Source: Polymorphobacter megasporae
Lineage (GTDB): Bacteria > Pseudomonadota > Alphaproteobacteria > Sphingomonadales > Sphingomonadaceae
DNA length: 64,000 nt
Direction: 5' to 3'
Assembly (NCBI RefSeq): GCF_018982885.2
Contig: NZ_CP081849.1
Coordinates: 842,786-906,785, forward strand
Each line of letters opens with the position of its first letter. Within the stretch, counting starts at the first letter, position 1. The position numbers and the translations under genes were made by a program. Shown here piece by piece: positions 37,057 through 45,494 of the stretch. Below the pieces are notes generated by a model. That model was given only the letters and a program-made list of their open reading frames with translations. It searched no databases and was not told where the DNA came from.

Positions 37057-37396
37057 CGCTCTCCTTCCGGCTCAACCCGCGACTTATACCGCAGGTCGGG
37101 TAGGAGAGCCGTCCACCGCATCAGTAGCCGTCTGGCAGCTTACGGGCGCCCGACGTGGCAAAGCGGACTTTTGTTCAGCTGCCTCGGAATGCCAGGAAGA
37201 CCCAAAATAGCGCTCATTTTGCCCTCCCAAACTCCAGACATTCTTTCATCTCGCTCCAGGCGATGGATCATGATCATCGGGCGGAAGAGCGTCACGACCT
37301 TGCAGATTTGCTTGACCCTCGACCCGGTGTTGCCGAAGGTCGCCGGCCGGCGAGCCGAGCCGGCGGCCGACGTTCGTATAGGATGAGAAGCGACTG
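37057..37396. other. Spacer after IS110 element
   Basis: This stretch probably contains the IS110 terminus and a junction with the next gene. No frame is recognised. A short GC-rich inverted repeat (CCGGCCGGCG / CGAGCCGGCGGCCG, about 37340-37370) is present. Confidence 0.35.
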
Positions 37397-38527
37397 ATGG
37401 GCGGGTTCTGGTACCCTTATGCTGATTTCGAGGATGCCCGACGTCGTCTGACGGCATTTGCCGACGCGAGCGTTGGCCTGGCCTGTGGGATCAGCTTCTC
37501 GGACGGTCGCAGTATCGGGGTCGTCCGCAAGCCAGCTACGGGAAGCGAGTGGCTTTGGCTGAATGTCTTGGCTCAGCACATCGCAGCGCCACTACCGCCA
37601 CCGGCAAGCCCAAGCGGCACGTGGGGAAAACTCAAGGCCGCCTTCTGGCACGCGATGGAGATCAGCGGTGAAGCGCAAATCCAGCAGTCACAGGCAAATC
37701 TTGCGATGGCGCAGGTCGTCGATAGTGCGATTGAGCGCCATATCTGGCTACCTGTTCACCAATTTCTGATCCGCCATAAATTACTGGCGGACGGCATCGG
37801 GGTCGCACTCGACGTTGTGGGGGTTGTGGGGGGTGCGATCTTCGTCGTTGCCGCGCTTCCCGAACTTGCCGGCGGAGCCGTCATCATTGGCACTGCAGGC
37901 CTCATCACAGGCGGCGCTGCCTTTACCGGTTCGTTGGTCCTTGCCGGCATCGATGGGACTGTCTTTGGCTTCGAGGTGTCCGGTGCTGAGGCGCGGGCAG
38001 AGAACTTCGAGAGCAACTCGACCGTGCAATGGCTGCGTATCGGCGCGACGGTCATGTTGCTGCCGGACGTGGCGGTCGGCGGTGCCCGCGCACTGAGCGA
38101 GGTCGGCAAGCTCGGGAACGAGTCACGCGAGGCGACGGCTGCGTCAGCCGAAGCGGCGCGCAACGCCGAAGCAGCGCGAGCACGCGTCGCCAAGATCGCA
38201 CATCCCGAAAGGCACGCGGGGCCGGTCCAGCGACGGACCCGAAAAGTGGCGGCGTTCGAGCGCGCGGTCGAGACGCAGGCGCGGGCGGCGGCGGAGGCGC
38301 ACGCGCGCATCCGGCTCACTGTTGCCAAGGATCTTGCCGTTGTTCCCGGAGCGAGCCTCGGGAGCACCGGCTTGCTTATGGGGGCACCACCCGCGCTAGC
38401 GCTGTCAACTAGCCAGCGCGAGCGCGACGAAGAATACCGGAGGTCGCTTGCCCCCAAAGGCGGAATGCCCAAAGACGTGCGCTTCGAAATGCGCGTCAGC
38501 GGTCACGCGCGGATCGCGCCTGAATGA
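37397..38527 (+). CDS. Hypothetical protein with glycine-rich membrane segments
   Basis: A 376-residue protein I cannot assign. Residues 1-130 are soluble. Residues 135-200 form two or three hydrophobic, glycine-rich helices (IGVALDVVGVVGGAIFVVAALPEL, VIIGTAGLITGGAAFTGSLVLAG). Residues 230-320 are an alanine-rich coiled coil (EAARNAEAARARVAKI). The layout (soluble N-domain, glycine-rich membrane hairpins, coiled coil) resembles some contact-dependent or type VI effectors with a pre-toxin region. The next gene overlaps it by four bases (ATGA) and encodes a membrane protein. No secretion gene is nearby, so toxin function is speculation. Confidence 0.6.
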   Translation: MGGFWYPYADFEDARRRLTAFADASVGLACGISFSDGRSIGVVRKPATGSEWLWLNVLAQHIAAPLPPPASPSGTWGKLKAAFWHAMEISGEAQIQQSQANLAMAQVVDSAIERHIWLPVHQFLIRHKLLADGIGVALDVVGVVGGAIFVVAALPELAGGAVIIGTAGLITGGAAFTGSLVLAGIDGTVFGFEVSGAEARAENFESNSTVQWLRIGATVMLLPDVAVGGARALSEVGKLGNESREATAASAEAARNAEAARARVAKIAHPERHAGPVQRRTRKVAAFERAVETQARAAAEAHARIRLTVAKDLAVVPGASLGSTGLLMGAPPALALSTSQRERDEEYRRSLAPKGGMPKDVRFEMRVSGHARIAPE

Positions 38528-39078
38528 CAGGAGAGGCATTGCCCACGCGGGGCCGGCGGCAGCGCCCGCCCGGCTTCGCCCCACGCGGCACTTCGCTCGG
38601 CGTCGTTGGCTGGCTTGGCCTCACTGCAGGTGTGCCGATGGCGGCCGTCTTGACGGCGCAACCCCTGCTTCCTGACGGGGTGACGGTTCTGATCGTGGCG
38701 ATACCGTGGATCGTCGGATGGACATTCCTGCTGTTGGTCGTGCTCGTCGCCGGCTTCCGAGCGCGTCGGTTCTGGACCATCTGCCTGTTCTACTATGTCG
38801 GCGTCACCCTGCTAGCAGCATACGCGGCCATCCTGGCGTTCGCTTTGGCGGTCGTCCTGCGGCTCGTTCCCTTCCAAGATGCCGGGGCCTACCCGGCCGC
38901 CGTCTGTGGATTGGTCTTCGCGCTACTGCAGGTACCTTTCGCCTGGTGGCTTAGGCGAACACTACGCTTGCGCTACTGGCAGCCGGACAGCCAACCGGAC
39001 CAGTGGGAGCTTGGCGACGAGACGCCGCCCGCCTGGGCGATGTCGCCGACGCGGTCGAACAGACCGGATCGACACTAG
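38524..39078 (+). CDS. Four-helix membrane protein, possible immunity partner
   Basis: A 184-residue integral membrane protein with four hydrophobic helices (about 27-45, 52-75, 85-110, 122-142) and polar, proline-rich ends. Its start overlaps the stop of the preceding gene (ATGA), which points to translational coupling. I know no family. Small multi-span proteins coupled behind membrane-active toxins often serve as immunity proteins; here that is an inference from position only. Confidence 0.55.
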   Translation: MTGEALPTRGRRQRPPGFAPRGTSLGVVGWLGLTAGVPMAAVLTAQPLLPDGVTVLIVAIPWIVGWTFLLLVVLVAGFRARRFWTICLFYYVGVTLLAAYAAILAFALAVVLRLVPFQDAGAYPAAVCGLVFALLQVPFAWWLRRTLRLRYWQPDSQPDQWELGDETPPAWAMSPTRSNRPDRH

Positions 39079-39405
39079 GCCCTGATGTCGACGGCTTAAC
39101 CCAAACGCGGACATCCAGCCACGCCCGGGCACTCTCCGAAAGTCGCCGCTCGTTCAGATCTCGATTTCGGCATGGTTGGGGGCCGTCAGCGGACAGGCCG
39201 CTTCCGGGCGGACCGATGGGCAAAGGGGACATATCTCAGATTAGCCTGAGGCCGAGACCTTCCAAATTTCGATGTGGGAAGGGGACATTCGCATTTTCGG
39301 CGCGGCTGTCGAATTTCTGTCGGCTCCACCATATGTGCTGACGCCCGCGCCAAAGCAGGTACGATCGATTATAGACGGCAATTCTGCCTCGGCGGCTCTG
39401 ACGGC
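39079..39405. other. Intergenic with dispersed-repeat relic
   Basis: No gene. The segment GGGGGCCGTCAGCGGACAGG followed by CCGCTTCCGGGCGG (39178-39212) and a following GGGCAAAGGGGACAT resemble pieces near 31163 and 35550. Confidence 0.35.
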
Positions 39406-39636
39406 TTAGCGCCAATAGCCATTTGCTGCCGCGATCGTCGCGAAATGGGTGGCGACGACATGACTCGCTGAAGTGAGTAGCCCGGCGTCGTGGGCATAGT
39501 TTTCGCGGAGTACACCGCGAACGGCGTCGTCACCCTGCATCGCTTTTACCGCTAGTCGGGATAGGAGGATGGCAAGGTCGAAACCCTCTGCAGCTGTAGG
39601 CACGATAAGCGACAGGTCTGGGGCCGCAGCGGGCAT
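39406..39636 (-). CDS. Small protein in catalase operon
   Basis: A 76-residue protein, mostly helical (DLAILLSRLAVKAMQGDDAVRGVLRENYAHDAGLL, ASHVVATHFATIAAANGYWR). A strong ribosome site (AGGAGAG) precedes the ATG. It lies 61 bases after the SrpA-type catalase on the same strand and is likely co-transcribed. No family is recognised. Confidence 0.6.
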   Translation of the reverse strand: MPAAAPDLSLIVPTAAEGFDLAILLSRLAVKAMQGDDAVRGVLRENYAHDAGLLTSASHVVATHFATIAAANGYWR

Positions 39637-39697
39637 CGGGCTCTCCTGTTTGGCAACACGGTCATACGACGACGTCCAGCTTGGCTTCGGATCAAAA

Positions 39698-40672
39698 TCA
39701 CTGGCGTTCGGAGAACGAGACCGGATAGGCGGCCGTGCGGATGTCGATCATCGGATCAGCGGGAACGATGCCGTCGGGCAATGTACCTGGCAGGAACATC
39801 AGCCGCTTGCTGTCGCCGGCCTGGTCGGTCGATGAACGGTTAATGGTGATTACACCAAGCTGGACCAAACGGCGCGTGTCGGGCCACGCGACTGTTGAGT
39901 CGTCGAGCTTGTCGCCCGCACCCGCGACTTGCGCGAGCCACGTGAACCGCACCGGTCCAGTGGCGACGCGGCGGCCGATCTCGGGAGCAAGATAGTTCGG
40001 ACCTGCCGCTTTGCTGGCGGTAGCATCGAGATAGTGCTCCCCTGCAAGTGGGATGAAGCGGTAGCGCACAGCGGTCTTGTGCCCCTTCGCGTCGATAAAT
40101 GTGAAGGTATTGACCCCAAAGTAGGCGGCGGTGGCATAGCTCGCCGGTGGCGGCTTCTGCGTCTTAAGGAAGGTAGCCGCTGCCGGGTGCGCGCCGAGGA
40201 AGCGGTCGAGCGCGGTCGGTTTCGCAGCGCCGGGACTGCTTGCGCCGATCGCTCGCATCAATTCGCCGAACTCGACCCCAGTCCGCACCGGGAAGCCGTT
40301 GAAGCTGTGCGCGACGATGTCCATTGCAGGGTTGTCGACGGGACCGAACTTGACCGCAAAACCGCGCGGATCGGCATCTCCGATATTGTCGGGAATCGTT
40401 GGGATACCGGTGAAGTCGGAAAAGCGCACCGTTACATTCGTCGGTCGCGCGAACACCGTTGCCTTCGACAGTGTTCGCGCGGCGGGATCGGGTGTGAAGC
40501 TGCCGAACAACACGACGCCCTTAGCATGGACCGCGCGAGCATGATTGTTGCCGAATGCGGTGTGCAGGTCGGCGACGAGATGGGCTGGCAGGTCGTCCTG
40601 CGCGCGGGCGGCAGACCCAATCACCAGGCCTACTATTAGCAGTGGTAGAACCAATCGTGTGGTCGTTGCCAT
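39698..40672 (-). CDS. Exported catalase-related peroxidase (SrpA type)
   Basis: A 324-residue periplasmic haem peroxidase of the catalase superfamily. A signal peptide (VLPLLIVGLVIGSAARA) is followed by the distal His motif ARAVHAKGVVLFGSF, then ATVFARPTNVTVRFSDFTGIP, DPRGFAVKFG and DIVAHSFNGFPV. It is far shorter than KatE and corresponds to the minimal-catalase class, which has peroxidase rather than strong catalase activity. An AraC regulator lies 101 bases upstream on the same strand; a 76-residue protein follows. Confidence 0.88.
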   Translation of the reverse strand: MATTTRLVLPLLIVGLVIGSAARAQDDLPAHLVADLHTAFGNNHARAVHAKGVVLFGSFTPDPAARTLSKATVFARPTNVTVRFSDFTGIPTIPDNIGDADPRGFAVKFGPVDNPAMDIVAHSFNGFPVRTGVEFGELMRAIGASSPGAAKPTALDRFLGAHPAAATFLKTQKPPPASYATAAYFGVNTFTFIDAKGHKTAVRYRFIPLAGEHYLDATASKAAGPNYLAPEIGRRVATGPVRFTWLAQVAGAGDKLDDSTVAWPDTRRLVQLGVITINRSSTDQAGDSKRLMFLPGTLPDGIVPADPMIDIRTAAYPVSFSERQ

Positions 40673-40773
40673 TGTAGCGCTCCCCTGAATCTCTTGCCGA
40701 CGAGGGTACTACATGGCTGCGAGCCGGGTCTTGTTTGAACGTTGCGCAGATTGTTCAAATCCGGCGTCATAAC

Positions 40774-41664
40774 TCAATCACAGCTGCCGCGGCGCCACGC
40801 ACCCGGCGGCGCGCCGACATTACGCGTGAAGGCGTGCGTTAGATGAACCTGATCACTGAACCCGCATTCGAGCGCGATGTCGGCGAGCGACGCCTGCGTC
40901 GTCTGCAAAAGGTGGCGAGCGCGGTCAATTCGTCGCATCATCAGCCAGCGATGCGGCGGCACGTCGGTCGACCGGCGGAACGCGCGGGAGAAATGGGCGA
41001 TCGACAGGCCGCACGCAGCCGCTAGATCGGTGACGGTGATGTCGCCATTGAGCCGAGCGGAAATCATCTCTTTCGCTAGACGTTCCTGTCGAACCGAAAG
41101 CTTCCCATTGGCGATTCCGGTCGCGCGTTGCGGCTCGAGGAAGGTCGCACAATGCGCCGCGAATGCCCAGCCGAGGTGATCAAGAAACAGCGGGTTGGTT
41201 CGTTCGGGCGCGGCAAAGGCGCTCTCGAGAGCTGCTGCTAATCCGCGGACTACCGGGTCATCTAGGACCTCGCCAGGTCGTACGATGAGATCGGCGACAC
41301 GCCCACCTTCGCTCAGCGCGTCGAGCGTAGTGCGCGGAACGAAAAAGTTGGTTGCGTCAATGCCGGTCTTGATTTCACAGTTCCAGCGCCGACGATAATC
41401 ATAGACTGTAAACTTCGCTGGACCCGCCCCTCTCACCGGGACGTGCCGGTCTTCGAGAAAGACATCGCAGCGCAGCGGCTGGTGCTGATAAGCAACCATG
41501 ATCGCCTCTTCGATAACGGTATAGTCGATTACGCCGAGCGGATGATTAGCGCGTAGACGCGATATGCCAACGACGCCGCGGCCTAACTTACTCGTGACGA
41601 TCGTCCGGGTGTCGGGTGCGTTGAAATACGCCATACCAAGATTTGACGAAGGGTTCAGCGACAT
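40774..41664 (-). CDS. AraC-family transcriptional regulator
   Basis: A 296-residue regulator. The N-terminal sensor part (about 1-180) includes a cupin-like segment (QPLRCDVFLEDRHVPVRGAGPAKFTVYDYRR). The C-terminal HTH pair reads ITVTDLAAACGLSIAHFSRAFRRSTDVPPHRWLMMRRIDRARHLL and ASLADIALECGFSDQVHLTHAFTRNVGAPPGAWRR. It is complete, in contrast to the AraC remnant at 7930. Its likely target is the SrpA-type catalase just downstream; the inducer is unknown. Confidence 0.88.
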   Translation of the reverse strand: MSLNPSSNLGMAYFNAPDTRTIVTSKLGRGVVGISRLRANHPLGVIDYTVIEEAIMVAYQHQPLRCDVFLEDRHVPVRGAGPAKFTVYDYRRRWNCEIKTGIDATNFFVPRTTLDALSEGGRVADLIVRPGEVLDDPVVRGLAAALESAFAAPERTNPLFLDHLGWAFAAHCATFLEPQRATGIANGKLSVRQERLAKEMISARLNGDITVTDLAAACGLSIAHFSRAFRRSTDVPPHRWLMMRRIDRARHLLQTTQASLADIALECGFSDQVHLTHAFTRNVGAPPGAWRRGSCD

Positions 41665-41797
41665 AGATCTACCATGATCAAAGTAGTCCGATCATACTCC
41701 CGACGACCAGCTTGGTCGACAGAAGATAGCCTGAGGATCGAGAGGAATCACGACACTGTGTCTGAATTTGATCGACGAACCTCACCGATCTGCCCAA

Positions 41798-42280
41798 TTA
41801 TGTCGGTGGCGATATGCGGCGCTGAATAGATGCAACGCCGGGTTGAGGAGCGATTTGCAGCAGGCCAAGGAGCGGCCCCCGCGGCCGAGTGAGATCGGCC
41901 AGCGTGTAGCAGTCTAGAACTGACAGAAACGCGTCCCTTGCCTGCTCGATCGCATGACGTAGAACGCAGCTTGGTTGGATCACGCAGCTGCCATCTCCGG
42001 GGGAGAGGCACGGCACGAGAGCGAAATCGGGTTCGGTGTGACGGACCACGTCGCCCAGCCCGATCGTTATCGGCTCGCGAGCCAATCGCAGCCCCCCGCC
42101 CTTGCCTCGCACAGTGCTAACGAACCCCATCTGGCCCAACTGGTGTGCAACCTTCATCAGGTGCGCACGCGATATACCATATGCGCTGGCGATTTCCTCA
42201 ATCGTCGCGAGCCGTTCGGGCCGCAACGCGAGGTACATCAACATGCGCAGCGAATAGTCGCTGTAGACCGTCAGGCGCAC
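41798..42280 (-). CDS. nsrR: NsrR-type Rrf2 regulator (NO sensor)
   Basis: A 160-residue iron-sulphur repressor of nitric-oxide stress genes. The winged helix is TVYSDYSLRMLMYLALR, then TIEEIASAYGISRAHLMKVAHQLGQMGFVSTVRGKGGGLRLA. Three cysteines (Cys91, Cys99, Cys105 in PCLSPGDGSCVIQPSC) have the NsrR spacing for a cluster destroyed by NO. It is divergent from the NO-defence genes that start at 42387, sharing a 106-base control region. Gene content around it supports NsrR over other Rrf2 proteins such as IscR. Confidence 0.88.
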   Translation of the reverse strand: MRLTVYSDYSLRMLMYLALRPERLATIEEIASAYGISRAHLMKVAHQLGQMGFVSTVRGKGGGLRLAREPITIGLGDVVRHTEPDFALVPCLSPGDGSCVIQPSCVLRHAIEQARDAFLSVLDCYTLADLTRPRGPLLGLLQIAPQPGVASIQRRISPPT

Positions 42281-42303
42281 AGCCGAGCACCATCAAAAGC
42301 TGA

Positions 42304-42326
42304 AACATACATTTTTGGTATTGCTT
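42304..42326. promoter_or_regulatory. Candidate NsrR operator
   Basis: AACATACATTT closely resembles the half-site AAGATGCATTT known from enterobacterial NsrR. One base later an inverted, weaker half follows (TGGTATTGCTT). It lies between nsrR and the divergent NO-defence operon, where autoregulation and control of both directions would be expected. The second half is poor, so the exact limits are uncertain. Confidence 0.35.
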
Positions 42327-42386
42327 TATGTCGGATAGATAACATATACCCCGAATATAGCTTTCATTCGCAAAGGCAAGTCGCTC

Positions 42387-42563
42387 GTGTCCACCCTCTC
42401 TCTGCTTGGCCGCACATCAGCTCGATCGCTGCTCGCGCCAGGCGATCTCGCCTGTAATGCTATGGGCGTCATGCACGAAGACGGGCGCGGTCTGGTACGG
42501 ATGCTGGTGAACGCCTTCGTCTGGCTCATCGTCGGCATCGCCGTCGTTCTCTGGGTAGCTTGA
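42387..42563 (+). CDS. Small single-span membrane protein in NO operon
   Basis: A 58-residue protein starting at GTG (GTG TCC ACC). A polar N-terminal half is followed by one membrane helix (LVNAFVWLIVGIAVVLWVA). The stop is one base before the ATG of the truncated haemoglobin gene, so translation is probably coupled. It contains one Cys (DLACNAMG) in the soluble part. I recognise no family. Its position as first gene opposite nsrR suggests a role with NO or the membrane-bound respiratory chain. Confidence 0.5.
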   Translation: MSTLSLLGRTSARSLLAPGDLACNAMGVMHEDGRGLVRMLVNAFVWLIVGIAVVLWVA

Positions 42564-42564
42564 G

Positions 42565-43014
42565 ATGGTCGTTACCGCAGACGATCGCCGGGCAGCGCAC
42601 GGTCGACTTGGTCCAGGCAACGCAGTTGGTGTTGACGAAGCCATGATCTCGCGGATCGTGCACGCCTTCTACGTCGATGTTCGGCGCGATCCGGCACTCG
42701 GTCCGATCTTTGAACGGGCGCTCCAGGGACAGTGGGAAGAACATCTCGCCAAGCTCTGCGACTTCTGGTCGTCGGTGCTGCTCATGAGCGGCCGCTTCAA
42801 GGGCACTCCGATGACAACGCATCTTGCGCTCCCAGGCCTTCGGCCGACGCATTTCGCGCGCTGGCTTCACCTGTTTGCCCGAACCGTGACCGAAATCTGT
42901 CCGCCCGCAGCAGCGACGCTGTTCGTGGCCAAGTCCGAGATGATCGGTGCCAGCCTCCAGCTCGGCATGGCCAACGCACATCGTCGCAGCGCCGCCGCTG
43001 CATCTGCATTTTGA
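42565..43014 (+). CDS. Group III truncated haemoglobin
   Basis: A 149-residue 2/2 globin. The group III pattern is visible: VDEAMISRIVHAFYVDVRRDPALGPIFERAL, then WEEHLAKLCDFWSSVLLMSGRFKGTPM and the proximal region HFARWLHLFARTVTEICPP. Group III globins are thought to bind NO or O2 and support NO resistance in some bacteria. It is followed 17 bases later by a DUF1971 gene and then a flavohaemoglobin, in one direction from the NsrR control region. Confidence 0.88.
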   Translation: MVVTADDRRAAHGRLGPGNAVGVDEAMISRIVHAFYVDVRRDPALGPIFERALQGQWEEHLAKLCDFWSSVLLMSGRFKGTPMTTHLALPGLRPTHFARWLHLFARTVTEICPPAAATLFVAKSEMIGASLQLGMANAHRRSAAAASAF

Positions 43015-43031
43015 ACTCTGAGGATTTTGTC

Positions 43032-43376
43032 ATGCCTTGTATTCCATTGGGTTTTGCGCCGACACGTCGCACGCCCGATTTTACGGAAGCAACCCTCCCT
43101 GAAAAGCTTCGAGGGCCGCATTCGACCGCGAAAGGTGCCTGGGCGCTGATCCACGTGGTCGAGGGAAAGCTGCTCTACCGGGTGCTCGATCGGGATGCCC
43201 AGAGCGAAGTCCTGCTCTCTCGCGAAACGACCCCTGGCGTGATCGTACCCGAGCAACTCCATTGCGTTGAGCCTCAAGGTCCGGTCGCCTTCTATGTCGA
43301 ATTTTACCGTGCCGACGGAGCCGCCGCGACGCCCCATTCCAATCAGTCGAACGCAAGTTCGGCCGGCGTAATTTGA
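43032..43376 (+). CDS. DUF1971 protein (YeaR/TehB-like cupin)
   Basis: A 114-residue single-domain protein: PCIPLGFAPTRRTPDFTEATLPEKLRGPHSTAKGAWALIHVVEGKLLYRV, TTPGVIVPEQLHCVEPQGPVAFYVEFYR. It matches the cupin-like DUF1971 fold of E. coli YeaR, whose gene is nitrate/NO-induced and NsrR-controlled. The biochemical role is unknown; tellurite resistance is known for the related TehB domain. Its place between two globin genes agrees with NO control. Confidence 0.88.
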   Translation: MPCIPLGFAPTRRTPDFTEATLPEKLRGPHSTAKGAWALIHVVEGKLLYRVLDRDAQSEVLLSRETTPGVIVPEQLHCVEPQGPVAFYVEFYRADGAAATPHSNQSNASSAGVI

Positions 43377-43385
43377 GAACTGCAA

Positions 43386-44594
43386 ATGATAGACGCTGAA
43401 ACACGGGCAATAGTTCGCGCATCCGCGCCGGCGATGGATCTTCATGGCCTCGCCGTTGTCGAACGGATGTATGAATTGCTCTTCCGAGATCCGGCAATCG
43501 AAGCCGTGTTCGATCCGACGCATATGCGCGACGGCACGCAGCCGCGCGCGCTTGCCGAGGCGGTTGCAGGCTTCGCTCACAATATCGATAATATCGGAGC
43601 GCTAACCCCGCTCATCGAGCGCGTCGCCCACAAACATGTGGCTCTCGGTATAGAGCCCGAACATTACGGAGCCGTTGGTGCCTGCCTGATCGAGGCAATG
43701 GTCGACGTTCTGGACGATAAGGCGACATCTTTGCTGCTTTCAGCATGGTCGGCGGCGTTCGCGATGCTGGCCGACATCTTCATTGGCCGCGAGCGAGCAC
43801 TCAGCGCGAAAATTGTCGGTGCAAGCGGCGGCTGGACGGGTTTGCGTTCTTTTTTGATTTATAGAACGGAACACGAGAGTAACCTCATCCGGTCGCTCTA
43901 CCTCATTCCCGAAGATGGCGGCCCGGTGCTTTCGCACCGCCCCGGTCAATACCTAACATTACGTTTGCCAGTTAGTCCCGAACGGCCGCTGTATCGGCAC
44001 TACAGCCTGTCGAACGCGCCAAGTTCGCTCGAATACCGAATATCGGTCAAGCGCGAACCACGCGGCATGGGCTCACAATTTCTGCACCATCTGCAGCCGG
44101 GTACGCCCGTTAAGTGTGCGGCTCCTGCTGGGCACTTCGTGCTGGACAGCGCTCCAGAACGACCCGTCGTGCTTTTGAGCGGCGGCGTCGGCCAAACCCC
44201 GTTGGTGAGCATGCTTCACGAGCTCGCGGCGAAAGAACGCGCAGCGGTCGCCTATATGCATGCCGCGATCAACGGCAGCGTCCATGCATTCAACAGCGAA
44301 ACCATACGATTGGCGGACCGCGCACCGTGGATCAGTCGCCAAACATTCTACGAGAACCCTGGCGCGAATGATCGAATTGGCGTCGACTACGACTTTGCCG
44401 GCCGCATCGGAGATGAGCAGTTGGCAGAAGCATGTGCCGACAAGAACACCGACGTTTATCTATGCGGACCCACGGGGTTCATGCGTGCCATGCTTGGCAG
44501 TCTTGCCCGGATTGGTGTCGCAAGCGACCGCGTACGCTTCGAATTCTTCGGGCCGCAGTCGAGCATCGAAGATGCCCGCGACGCCCCTCGCTAA
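43386..44594 (+). CDS. hmp: Flavohaemoglobin, nitric oxide dioxygenase
   Basis: A 402-residue enzyme converting NO and O2 to nitrate with NAD(P)H. The globin domain (1-140) has Tyr29, Gln52 and the proximal His84 (VAHKHVALGI). An FAD domain follows with RHYSLSN and the FAD/FMN-like motif GHFVLD. The NAD domain has LLSGGVGQTPLVSM and the end motif YLCGPTGFM, FEFFGP. All key residues are present. It starts 10 bases after the DUF1971 gene and is followed 14 bases later by the FTR1 gene. Confidence 0.95.
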   Translation: MIDAETRAIVRASAPAMDLHGLAVVERMYELLFRDPAIEAVFDPTHMRDGTQPRALAEAVAGFAHNIDNIGALTPLIERVAHKHVALGIEPEHYGAVGACLIEAMVDVLDDKATSLLLSAWSAAFAMLADIFIGRERALSAKIVGASGGWTGLRSFLIYRTEHESNLIRSLYLIPEDGGPVLSHRPGQYLTLRLPVSPERPLYRHYSLSNAPSSLEYRISVKREPRGMGSQFLHHLQPGTPVKCAAPAGHFVLDSAPERPVVLLSGGVGQTPLVSMLHELAAKERAAVAYMHAAINGSVHAFNSETIRLADRAPWISRQTFYENPGANDRIGVDYDFAGRIGDEQLAEACADKNTDVYLCGPTGFMRAMLGSLARIGVASDRVRFEFFGPQSSIEDARDAPR

Positions 44595-44607
44595 CTGGAG
44601 AACCGCT

Positions 44608-45390
44608 ATGTTCGCGACCCTTATCGTCGCATTTCGCGAAGGGACCGAGGCGTTCCTTATTGTGGCGGTTGCGGCCGCTTATCTGCGTCGGACCGGGCGG
44701 ACCCGGCTTATGCGACCCTTGTGGTCAGGTGTTGCGATTGCGATCGTTGGCAGCGTGATCCTTGGCGCACTTCTTGTAAGCATCGGGGGCCTCGGGTCGC
44801 TTTGGGAAGGATGGCTGGCGCTCGTTGCGGTCGCGCTTGTACTCAGCTGCACCATTCATTTGCTTCGTCATGGGCGCACCATGAAAGCGACGATAACCGG
44901 GTGCATCGATCTATCGACGGATCACACAGGGAATGGTGCGGCGCTGGGCGTGTTCTTGTTCGCGCTGCTGATGATTGGTCGCGAGGGAAGCGAGGCAGCT
45001 GCCATGATCGCGTCCCTTGTTGGGCAGGTCGATGGGACAACGATGATCATCGGTGGGATCGGTGGCCTGCTGCTCGCGGTCGCTCTCGGCAGTGCGTGGA
45101 TCCGATATGGGCGGGCAGTCGACCTGACGCTTTTTTTCAACGCGACAGCGGTGTTCATGGTTCTGTTCTCGTTGCAACTCGGCATTTATGCGCTCCACGA
45201 GTTTGCCGAAGCATCTGCACTCCCGTGGATTGATAATGCCGAATGGCACATGGCGACCGAACCCTACGGTCCAGACGGCGAATGGGGACGGCTGCTATCT
45301 TACAGTCTGGTGGTTGCCCCGGCCCTGCTCATCGGGTGGGCGCGGATCCGCGCGATCGACACCCGACGACGGATTGGAGCGTTCGAATGA
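44608..45390 (+). CDS. FTR1-family iron permease
   Basis: A 260-residue membrane protein with about seven helices. Both iron-binding REGxE motifs are present: FREGTEAFL at residues 9-17 and GREGSEAAA near residue 124. FTR1/EfeU permeases import iron, usually ferric iron produced by a partner ferroxidase (EfeO, EfeB, or a multicopper oxidase). No such partner is next to it. Its position behind the flavohaemoglobin suggests supply or rescue of iron when NO destroys iron-sulphur and haem centres. The next gene overlaps or follows closely. Confidence 0.9.
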   Translation: MFATLIVAFREGTEAFLIVAVAAAYLRRTGRTRLMRPLWSGVAIAIVGSVILGALLVSIGGLGSLWEGWLALVAVALVLSCTIHLLRHGRTMKATITGCIDLSTDHTGNGAALGVFLFALLMIGREGSEAAAMIASLVGQVDGTTMIIGGIGGLLLAVALGSAWIRYGRAVDLTLFFNATAVFMVLFSLQLGIYALHEFAEASALPWIDNAEWHMATEPYGPDGEWGRLLSYSLVVAPALLIGWARIRAIDTRRRIGAFE

Positions 45391-45494
45391 AAATGTCGCA
45401 TCACGATTGTTTAGATAAAACCTTAAATGAGCGGACGAACGAACATGACGCCTGCTTGAAAGTTATAGACACTCGAATCGGAGAGGACCTGGAA

